Shown one piece after another: positions 1-5,965 of a stretch of 32,832 nucleotides of DNA. This DNA is from a virus. The notes beneath the pieces are model-generated. The model saw only the letters and a list, made by a program, of their open reading frames with translations, searched no databases and had not been told where the DNA came from. The DNA is taken from the IMG/VR virus record IMGVR_UViG_3300046517_002301, positions 1 through 32,832 of that record; one strand, given 5' to 3'. Both the position numbers and the translations under genes were made by a program. How positions within the stretch are numbered: the first letter of the stretch is position 1; each line of letters opens with the position of its first letter.

Positions 1-1
1 G

Positions 2-307
2 TTTGCCCCACGCGTGGCGCTAACCGGCCCTGATCTCGAGATACTTAGCTCGTTCAAATTCGATACGATCCGCAAGCACGCGATCAGCCTTGTGCCTGAG
101 AAAGTGCAGCCCGAACACAAGGGCAACAAAAAGTTCCCACGACTCGCCAACTTCTTGAACGTCGCCAACGAATACGCGCGAATCAAACAGCGTCACACCT
201 CACAGCTGCAACTCGTGGACTTCGAGGAAGCCAGGCAGGAGCTCGGCGAATTCTATTCGTTCCTGAAGTGGTTGTATGGCGACAGTGCTAATGATCCGTG
301 GCAATGA
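2..307 (+). CDS. Hypothetical protein, 5' end probably cut by window edge
   Basis: The reading frame is open from base 2 to the stop at 305-307, so this is most likely the C-terminal part of a longer protein. A GTG at 14 could also act as a start and would give 97 residues. The visible part is basic in its first half (a KVQPEHKGNKKF stretch) and ends in an acidic/aromatic helix-like segment (FYSFLKWLYGD). I recognise no family. It reads toward the ParB-like gene, with a 174-bp gap between them. Confidence that it is coding comes from the continuous frame and balanced composition only. Confidence 0.5.
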   Translation, partial: FAPRVALTGPDLEILSSFKFDTIRKHAISLVPEKVQPEHKGNKKFPRLANFLNVANEYARIKQRHTSQLQLVDFEEARQELGEFYSFLKWLYGDSANDPWQ

Positions 308-348
308 AGACGCCCGCACGGAGATACACATGACTCACTGGACGCGTT

Positions 349-376
349 CTGCGTGCCACGGTGGCCTGCCACGCAG
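349..376 (+). other. Inverted repeat in the 308-481 intergenic gap
   Basis: CTGCGTG at 349-355 pairs with CACGCAG at 370-376, with a further CCAC/GTGG pairing inside the loop. There is no T-run after it, so it is not a canonical intrinsic terminator. It could still end or attenuate transcripts from the truncated first gene. The rest of the gap holds nothing I recognise. Confidence 0.3.
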
Positions 377-481
377 GCTTACAGCAGCCCCCTCGGAGAT
401 AACTTTTACGGTGCAGCCCCCCACCAGGGGTCTTTACGACACTCTTCATTTTCATACGAATAATCCCAAAACGAACTTCCC

Positions 482-1288
482 ATGAAATTTGCTCGTCGAA
501 AGAAACCGATCCTCGCGACAGGGATTCCGGTGTACTGCAAATTCGACAAGCTTGAACATCCGGACAATTTGCGTGCGCATCCGGACAACGCGCATCGCGA
601 ACATCCTGCGAAGCAACTCGATGCTTATGAGCGCGTGATTGCCGGTACCGGGATTGTTTCTGGCGGCCGCTTGTGGCAGAGGCCTGCAGACAAACGAAGA
701 GGAAATGGTTGGCGGAAAGCCGTCGTCGTTTCGCGCCGCTCCGGTTTCATTACGAAAGGCCACGGAGCCTGGCTAATGGCGAAACGTCGCGGTTGGCTCG
801 TGCCGGTCGAATATCAGCAATACAAATCGCTCGCTGAAGAGCGCCGCGATCTTCTCGCCGACAACAAACTGCCGGCGATGTCGATCACCGATAACGACAA
901 GCTCGCGAAGCTGCTCTCTGAACTCGACGCGTCCGATATCGAGCTCTCTGCATTCAACCAGGACGAGCTCGACAAGCTCATGCGCGACTCAACCGCGGTC
1001 GACGGCGAGTTTTCAATCACTGCGAAGTTGAATGAGCGATACGATTACGTTCTCGTCTTCACCGATAACGAGAGCGACTTCGCGTTTCTGCAAACACTCT
1101 GCGGCGTGGAAACCGAGCGATCGTACAAAAAGACCGGCATCGGCATTGGCCGCGCGGTCCCGTTCAAGCGTTTCCTGAAATCAATTCGTGAAAATCGTCA
1201 TTCCATCGATGTCCAGGGCGGCAACGATGACGACGCATCGGCTCGTCCCGAGCGCCGTCGTGTGCGTCCCGGCAAGTCAGCGCGCTGA
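482..1288 (+). CDS. ParB-like nuclease-domain protein
   Basis: A 268-residue phage-type ParB/sulfiredoxin-fold protein. The N-terminal half (about residues 18-135) has the typical order: an NLRAHPDN segment, a KQLDAYERVIA helix, the GWRKAVVV strand, the GHG motif at 93-95 followed by AWLMAKRRG, a PVE strand, and LADNKL at 125-130. The C-terminal half (about 180-235, with YDYVLVFTDNESDFAFLQ and a GIGIGRAVPF motif) matches the extension I know from phage ParB-like proteins often linked to DNA methylases or modification genes. About 18 residues (57-75, rich in R, G, K) appear inserted between the first helix and the GWRKAVVV strand compared with the usual spacing. The last 33 residues overlap the next gene and look low-complexity and basic. 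A role in DNA processing or base-modification targeting is inferred from family and neighbour. Confidence 0.75.
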   Translation: MKFARRKKPILATGIPVYCKFDKLEHPDNLRAHPDNAHREHPAKQLDAYERVIAGTGIVSGGRLWQRPADKRRGNGWRKAVVVSRRSGFITKGHGAWLMAKRRGWLVPVEYQQYKSLAEERRDLLADNKLPAMSITDNDKLAKLLSELDASDIELSAFNQDELDKLMRDSTAVDGEFSITAKLNERYDYVLVFTDNESDFAFLQTLCGVETERSYKKTGIGIGRAVPFKRFLKSIRENRHSIDVQGGNDDDASARPERRRVRPGKSAR

Positions 1289-1940
1289 TTACGCGAAGAT
1301 CGTCGGCGCCGGCCGCGTGCTCACGCATCCGGATTCCGTCAAAGGTTTAACTCCAAAGTTAAATTGGATCTTCGACCACGTGCGCGACCGCGAAGCAATC
1401 GTGTTAGTCGATGACGATATCGCCAGTCTGCAGCGCTGCTTCGTTGAGCCAGGTGAAGAATCGACGATCCGGGATCCGCTACTGATCGAGGAGATCATTC
1501 GCGCGACGTTCATCATGGCGCGCGACATCGGCGCGTTTTATTTCGGCTGGGAAGCGAGCAACGGCGCCCTGCGTTATTACACCGGCCTGAAGCCGTTCAT
1601 GCTCACCGGCTACATCAACGGCTGCGCGATGGGATTTCGCACCGGCCACGGCTTGCGATTCGATCCGCGCATCGTCGCGAAGAACGATTTCGACATCGCT
1701 GCTGCGAACGCGCATCGCCATCGAATGTGTTTCAAAAATTGCCGGTACACATTTTGCCAGAAAGAAACATTCACCGGCAAAGGCGGCCAGGCTGCATTCC
1801 GGACCAGCGCGACCGAAAAGAACGACGTCGATCTTCTCCGCAGAAAATGGGGAGACGTCTTCAACTTCGGCGGTCACTCCGGAACGCGGAAGCGCGATTA
1901 CGCCGGCGTGCAGAAAATAACGTTGAACTTGCCCTTCTGA
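1188..1940 (+). CDS. TET-associated-type glycosyltransferase (TAGT-like)
   Basis: A 250-residue GT-A-type glycosyltransferase. The IVIPSMSRA strand at residues 3-11 is the usual nucleotide-sugar-binding start. KLNWIFDH follows at 57-64, then the metal-binding DDD at 75-77 within VLVDDDI, and a C-terminal segment with GKGGQAAFR. This pattern fits the TET-associated glycosyltransferases described from phages, which are thought to add sugars to oxidised 5-methylcytosine. I chose the GTG at 1188 because any later start would remove the first beta strand. It therefore overlaps the ParB-like gene by 101 nt. No TET/JBP oxygenase or methyltransferase is visible in this window, so the substrate is unproven. 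A teichoic-acid or protein glycosyltransferase is the alternative. Confidence 0.72.
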   Translation: MKIVIPSMSRAATMTTHRLVPSAVVCVPASQRADYAKIVGAGRVLTHPDSVKGLTPKLNWIFDHVRDREAIVLVDDDIASLQRCFVEPGEESTIRDPLLIEEIIRATFIMARDIGAFYFGWEASNGALRYYTGLKPFMLTGYINGCAMGFRTGHGLRFDPRIVAKNDFDIAAANAHRHRMCFKNCRYTFCQKETFTGKGGQAAFRTSATEKNDVDLLRRKWGDVFNFGGHSGTRKRDYAGVQKITLNLPF

Positions 1941-2007
1941 TTCGATAGAACGATCCACAACTTCAAACCGGGATGAGCCGACCCGCTAAAAAACAGGCCA
2001 ATGAAAC

Positions 2008-2193
2008 ATGCCGAACAAAGAGGCACTCAAGCTGCCGGATCCGCTTCTGGTCCGGTTTTACCGCGACCAAAAGATCGACAAGATCACGAAGGTCACGATC
2101 GACGACGAAACACGCGACATCACGATCGCGCTCGGCAAACAAAAAGAACGTTTCAAGTACTTGGCCGATATCGGCTGGATTCCCGCCGTGTGA
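2008..2193 (+). CDS. Small hypothetical protein
   Basis: 61 residues, ATG start. The protein is charged, with a plausible beta-rich core (RFYRDQKIDKITKVTIDDETRDITIALG). The downstream gene starts in a GTGA overlap with its stop, which suggests translational coupling and supports this frame over the others here. Family not recognised. A short ATG-led frame at 1973 overlaps its start region, and the 67-bp gap before it contains no recognisable signal. Confidence 0.5.
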   Translation: MPNKEALKLPDPLLVRFYRDQKIDKITKVTIDDETRDITIALGKQKERFKYLADIGWIPAV

Positions 2194-2537
2194 ACCGTCA
2201 CACTGCCGGCGTGACCTGGCAGGATGCTCGCGCGATCGCATTACAGTGGATTGCTGACGCGCTCAAAGACGCGGACCGGCACGCGAAAATCTTACTGATG
2301 CCGGATTTCGTCAGCGATGAAGATTGCGATTTCTTCATCCCGGGTCGGCCGCTGGCGTTTCATCGCATGATTCTGAAAGCTGCAGCGCGCGATGCGCGGA
2401 GGCGCGGCATTAAAGTAGTGATGCACAAGATCGCGCCGGAACAATACCGCCAGGAATGTCAGCTGCTAAAACTCGCGGACACTCCGGAGCACCGCGCGCA
2501 TTTCTTATTCAGGCAGACCAAGCCCGTCGTCACTTGA
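2190..2537 (+). CDS. Hypothetical protein
   Basis: 115 residues from a GTG that overlaps the previous stop by 4 nt. A later GTG at 2211 (VTWQDARAIALQW) is an alternative start. The sequence predicts mixed alpha/beta: a WQDARAIALQWIADALKDADRH helix, an ILLMPDFVSDEDCDFF segment, then ARDARRRGIKVVMHKI. No family is recognised. It lies between the glycosyltransferase and the J-domain gene and is probably in the same operon. The frame continues upstream to 2001, but that part is a shadow of the preceding gene. Confidence 0.55.
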   Translation: MNRHTAGVTWQDARAIALQWIADALKDADRHAKILLMPDFVSDEDCDFFIPGRPLAFHRMILKAAARDARRRGIKVVMHKIAPEQYRQECQLLKLADTPEHRAHFLFRQTKPVVT

Positions 2538-2558
2538 TTGTTGTAATACAATAATCAA
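2534..2558. promoter_or_regulatory. 25-bp near-perfect dyad at the end of the 2190-2537 gene
   Basis: TTGATTGTTGT at 2534-2544 is matched, after AAT, by ACAATAATCAA at 2548-2558, with 10 of 11 pairs complementary. It is AT-rich in a GC-rich region and overlaps the stop codon. It could be an operator or an mRNA stem. A second hairpin (GGCTGAA paired with TTCAGCC) lies at about 2630-2652. The 2538-2749 gap otherwise holds a purine-rich stretch near 2695 (AGGAAAGAAAAACAAGAAA) upstream of an ATG at 2718. Confidence 0.4.
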
Positions 2559-2749
2559 AGGCGGGGCACAGCGGCAGCTTGTCAGCATCGGCCCTGCCAA
2601 ACGGCGAGCGCCACGAAAAATGGGCTGAACTTTATTTTCAGCCTAACGATTGAATTCCCGCGACGTCACGACTGCCGGATTCGAAATTTGTTCAGGAAAG
2701 AAAAACAAGAAACACGGATGAGCCAACCGACCAAACCGGCAAACAACCA

Positions 2750-3262
2750 ATGCAGAGCAATGCAGTCAGGATCAGCCCGACCGATCTAAAAGAATTGCGG
2801 CCGGCGTTCGCCGAGTGGATGGCAGGCGAGATTTACGTCTGCAAAAAAACGGGCGCTTATCGGTACCGCTTCGGCAGTCGCTCCAAATCGAAAACTTCCT
2901 GGAGCGCGATAGCGACCAGAGTTTTCAATTCGCCGGCGGAGTTCGCATCCGCTGCCGCAGCCGGAGTAACGCCAGCGGCCCCAAAGCCGACACCAACGCC
3001 AGTGACGCCCCAGAAAGTCCGGGCCAAACGCGCCCCTAAAATCCCGAAAACGTTCTCCGACTTTCTCGCGACGCGCTGCAAAAGCTTAGCGCTCGCAGCC
3101 AAAGTGCTGGGAATCAAGCCAAAACCGCCGCTGCAAAAGTCGATCGTGCGCGCGGCTTGGATTTCGCTCGTTCGCATTCATCACCCAGATAAGGGCGGCG
3201 CGCTCGAAGCGGCGCAGGCAGTGAACGGCGCCTATCAGCTTCTCGAAAAGTTTTCGCAGTAA
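2750..3262 (+). CDS. J-domain (DnaJ-like) protein
   Basis: 170 residues. The C-terminal part (about 115-170) has the J-domain core: helix II-like ILQ/AAWISLVRIH, the diagnostic HPD at 145-147, then DKGG and the AAQAVNGAYQLLEKF helix. J domains stimulate Hsp70 ATPases, so a phage copy may recruit host DnaK. The N-terminal 60 residues form a separate unknown module (EWMAGEIYVCKKTGAYRYRFG), joined by an Ala/Pro/Thr-rich linker (70-100). The ATG at 2750 has no clear Shine-Dalgarno. An upstream ATG at 2718 with a good purine tract opens only a 23-codon frame that overlaps this start. The gene is followed by a vWA gene after 27 nt. Confidence 0.75.
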   Translation: MQSNAVRISPTDLKELRPAFAEWMAGEIYVCKKTGAYRYRFGSRSKSKTSWSAIATRVFNSPAEFASAAAAGVTPAAPKPTPTPVTPQKVRAKRAPKIPKTFSDFLATRCKSLALAAKVLGIKPKPPLQKSIVRAAWISLVRIHHPDKGGALEAAQAVNGAYQLLEKFSQ

Positions 3263-3289
3263 ACCCAAAAACAGAAAGAACCCAAAAAA

Positions 3290-3877
3290 ATGAAACCACT
3301 AATCAGTACAGAAAACGAAGACAAGGCCATTCAGGCATTCAACGCGGCGCTCACTCACGAGAAAGCCGAGAAAGTAATCATCGGCGATGTGTCGGGAAGC
3401 ATGTGCGACATCGTTAGAGCGACCGGCAAAACTAAATTCGACGCGATGCGCGATTGCATGTTGCGCGTGGTGAGCAAACTCGAAAACGCGGCGGTGATAT
3501 TGTTCGCTGATCGTTCGGAGCGTGTAACGACTTGGGAGTCATTCAATGAGTTAGCGCCCCGCGGCGGATTTGGCACGATGCGACTAGGCGGCGGAACTTC
3601 GCTGCATGGCGCTTTGCGCGAGGCCGCAAAACTCAATTCAGAGCATATCGTCGTTATCACCGACGGGCAGCCCAATAGCGCGGAGCGAGCGCTGGCGATC
3701 GCGCGCACGATGCTCTGCCGCATCGATGTTTACTACTGCGGGAACGGAGCGTCGCATGAAGTCCAGTTCTGCCGCGACCTCGCGCAATATGGCGGCGAAG
3801 CAGTGATCGACCCCGCTTGCGTGACGATGCTCGAGACCGTCACGTTGTTCCTCACAGACGCAGCAATCGCGGCCTAA
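3290..3877 (+). CDS. von Willebrand factor A domain protein
   Basis: 195 residues forming almost exactly one vWA domain. The MIDAS motif is complete: D33-x-S35-x-S37 (GDVSGSM), T103 in GGGTSLHG and D125 in VVITDGQPNS. vWA domains bind partner proteins through a metal ion. There is no signal peptide, so it acts in the cytoplasm. The ATG at 3290 follows an A-rich, purine-rich leader (AGAAAGAACCC). It sits between a J-domain gene and a RadC-like gene with short spacers, so they are probably co-expressed. Its partner cannot be read from the sequence; no MoxR-type ATPase lies nearby. Confidence 0.8.
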   Translation: MKPLISTENEDKAIQAFNAALTHEKAEKVIIGDVSGSMCDIVRATGKTKFDAMRDCMLRVVSKLENAAVILFADRSERVTTWESFNELAPRGGFGTMRLGGGTSLHGALREAAKLNSEHIVVITDGQPNSAERALAIARTMLCRIDVYYCGNGASHEVQFCRDLAQYGGEAVIDPACVTMLETVTLFLTDAAIAA

Positions 3878-3882
3878 CTGCC

Positions 3883-4329
3883 ATGAACGACGCAAAAGCT
3901 TACATGGTAAAAGTCATGCGCGTCTGCGAAGTGCCAAGCGGGCACGGAGCGACTCCAACGACTGCGCACACGTACTGGAGAGACGTAATCGCGAAACAAG
4001 CTTGGTTTGACGCCGACAAAGAGCATCTAGTCGCGCTTCTGCTCAACGCAGACGGCGACGTTCAGGCGTTCAATCTAGTTAGTATTGGCTCGATCACCGA
4101 GACGATCGCTTATCCGCGCGAAATCTTTCGCGCGGCAGTCGCTAACGCCGCCTTTGCAATAGTCCTGATGCACAATCATCCGGTCGGCGCGCCGACTCCG
4201 AGTGACGCTGATAAATCAGTCACCGATCGACTGCGCGCTTGCGGCGCTCTTCTCGGCATTCCGCTAATCGACCACGTCATCGTCGCCGAAGGCGCGAGCT
4301 ATTCATTCAAGGAGAACGGGCTCTTATGA
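3883..4329 (+). CDS. RadC-like JAB-domain protein
   Basis: 148 residues. The JAB/MPN metalloprotease-type motif is intact: E47, then H97-N-H99-P followed by S107 and D110 (MHNHPVGAPTPSDAD), then LGIPLIDHVIVAEGASYSF, the hallmark of RadC (DUF2466). RadC-type proteins are common on phages and mobile elements, often near anti-restriction genes, and their biochemical role is unsettled. The ATG at 3883 lies 5 nt after the vWA stop. Its stop overlaps the next start in an ATGA, so translation is probably coupled to the RarA-like gene. It lacks the N-terminal helix-hairpin-helix of full-length chromosomal RadC. Confidence 0.82.
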   Translation: MNDAKAYMVKVMRVCEVPSGHGATPTTAHTYWRDVIAKQAWFDADKEHLVALLLNADGDVQAFNLVSIGSITETIAYPREIFRAAVANAAFAIVLMHNHPVGAPTPSDADKSVTDRLRACGALLGIPLIDHVIVAEGASYSFKENGLL

Positions 4330-4901
4330 CCTTCGCGCAACTAACGACCAAAGGCGGCTACAACTGCGCCGAGGTTTCGAGCGCGCTGCAAAAATGCATT
4401 CGCCGTGGTCTGGAAGAGCAAGCGCTCTTCTGGGCCACGGAGCTCGATCTCTCAGGATTCGCGGAATACGTCTGGAAACGGCTCAGAATCATCGCCAGCG
4501 AGGACGTGGGGCTGGCAGACAATCGCGTCGCTCCGACGATTCTCTCGCTTTATCAGAACTGGCGGGAGCAGGCCAAGCGGAAGGATACAAAGCACGCGCC
4601 AGAGCGTCTTTTCCTCGTTCACGCTGTACTAATTCTCAGCCGCGCACCGAAATCTCGCACAGTCGATCACGCGTTGATCGCGATGTACGAAGCGCCGAGG
4701 CCTCAACAGGCGATTCCAGACTTCGCGCTGGACAGGCATACCGCCGCTGGACGCAAGCGCAAACGAGGCTGGCGCCACTTCTGGGAACACGGAGCCACGC
4801 TGGAGAACAAAGCGCCGATAAACGACTCCTACGAAGCCACGGCCAGAGCAATCAGGCGAGATAAACAAGGCAGCTTCGACTTCAACGAGGGCGACGCATG
4901 A
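4326..4901 (+). CDS. Stand-alone RarA/MgsA-type AAA-associated helical domain protein
   Basis: 191 residues from the ATG at 4326. The N-terminal region (about 10-75: YNCAEVSSALQKCIRRG, QALFWATELDLSG, EYVWKRLRIIASEDVGLAD) resembles the AAA-associated helical domain of RarA/MgsA replication-fork ATPases (the HKSIRGSDPDAALYW...RIASEDIGLA pattern). No Walker A or B motif is present. It is therefore only the oligomerisation-type part without the ATPase. It might modulate the host RarA clamp-loader-like complex, by inference. The C-terminus is basic (RKRKRGWRHFWEH) and then acidic. It is coupled to the RadC-like gene by a 4-nt overlap. Confidence 0.65.
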   Translation: MTFAQLTTKGGYNCAEVSSALQKCIRRGLEEQALFWATELDLSGFAEYVWKRLRIIASEDVGLADNRVAPTILSLYQNWREQAKRKDTKHAPERLFLVHAVLILSRAPKSRTVDHALIAMYEAPRPQQAIPDFALDRHTAAGRKRKRGWRHFWEHGATLENKAPINDSYEATARAIRRDKQGSFDFNEGDA

Positions 4902-4936
4902 AATCCAACATTCGGTGCTGACATTGGCGCGCTGGC

Positions 4937-5965
4937 GTGAAGCTCACGCCGGCGGATTTCGAAAAGCTCGAGACAAAAGAGCTTGCGAACATCATTCGCA
5001 AACTCGGCGCCGGCCACACTCTCACCAAACGCGAAGAAGAAAAACTGCAGCGCGCTAAGGAGAAACAGAATCCAGCAGCGGAACAACTAAATTTCGCGCA
5101 GACCTGGGACGAGCTCGCCCGGATCCTGGCGCAGCGGCTTGGCGTGAGCGTCACGCGAAAGTCATTGCAGAACTGGCGGAATCCTCGCCTGCATCCGGAT
5201 CTTGCAGACAAATGGCCGCGGCCGCGCCCGGACGGACGCCACGACGTCGTGGCTTGGATGCATTTCATGCTCGAGACCGGACGGAATCGCGCAGATGAAA
5301 CACTCGAAGATGACGAGCAGGACGGCGACCGAACAACCGTTCGCGATTGGAAGATGTATCGCGAAGAATTGCTCTGCCAGGAAGCTGAGCGCCGGATCGC
5401 TCGCGGCGACAATCTTCTCCTGGTAGCGACCGAGCTCGAACTTCCGGTCGGCGCAATGCTCGCCGCGATCAATTCCAAGCTGGCGCTTTATCCGCAACGC
5501 GCCGCCCGTTTCATGGTGCTGAAGCGCGACGTCTCCGACGCCGAGCAAACGCTGCGCGATGAGATGGACGCCGTGATCAAAGATTTGAACCTGGCTGAAT
5601 ATATCGAACCACCGCTCGAAGAAATTCTCGCCGAGTTTCCGTTCGACGAAGAAACCGCAGCGCTTTACGCGAAAGTCAGCTTCGATGGTCAGGATCGCGC
5701 CGCGTTTATCGATCTGATTCGCCTGGCCGTGGAAGAGACGCTGCGGCGGATCGGGCGGCGCGCGATCGCAGTTGATGGCGCACCTGAAGATCGAGACGAT
5801 TCAAACGTTGAAGCAAACGATTCCGAAAAAGACGCTCGTACAGATCAAACTCTAGCAGCGTCAGCTGCTCGCAATGCGCCAGAGATAACAAAACCACGTC
5901 GCAAACGTCGCCCTGTGACACCCACGCGCAAGCGTGCTCGACGTTCAGAAAAGACGACAGGCTAG
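4937..5965 (+). CDS. Terminase small subunit-like protein
   Basis: 342 residues from a GTG, lying directly before and overlapping the large terminase by 32 nt. Residues 1-55 form a charged helical segment. About 55-90 (TWDELARILAQRLGVSVTRKSLQNWRN) looks like a DNA-binding helix-turn-helix. The middle (135-250) is helical and acidic, and the last 50 residues are strongly basic (KPRRKRRPVTPTRKRARR). This layout suits DNA recognition plus contact with the large subunit. Assignment rests mainly on position and the helix-turn-helix. A CTGACAT box 19 nt before the GTG weakly resembles the start-proximal motif seen in the late genes. Confidence 0.6.
   Translation: MKLTPADFEKLETKELANIIRKLGAGHTLTKREEEKLQRAKEKQNPAAEQLNFAQTWDELARILAQRLGVSVTRKSLQNWRNPRLHPDLADKWPRPRPDGRHDVVAWMHFMLETGRNRADETLEDDEQDGDRTTVRDWKMYREELLCQEAERRIARGDNLLLVATELELPVGAMLAAINSKLALYPQRAARFMVLKRDVSDAEQTLRDEMDAVIKDLNLAEYIEPPLEEILAEFPFDEETAALYAKVSFDGQDRAAFIDLIRLAVEETLRRIGRRAIAVDGAPEDRDDSNVEANDSEKDARTDQTLAASAARNAPEITKPRRKRRPVTPTRKRARRSEKTTG

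Noticed and set aside
276-485. Plus-strand 69-codon frame over the first intergenic gap
   Set aside because: It overlaps the first gene and the ParB start, has odd composition (HHTNNPK-like, Cys/His/Pro) and no ribosome site.
1479-1958. Minus-strand frame of 159 codons
   Set aside because: Shadow of the glycosyltransferase gene, which has clear motifs on the plus strand.
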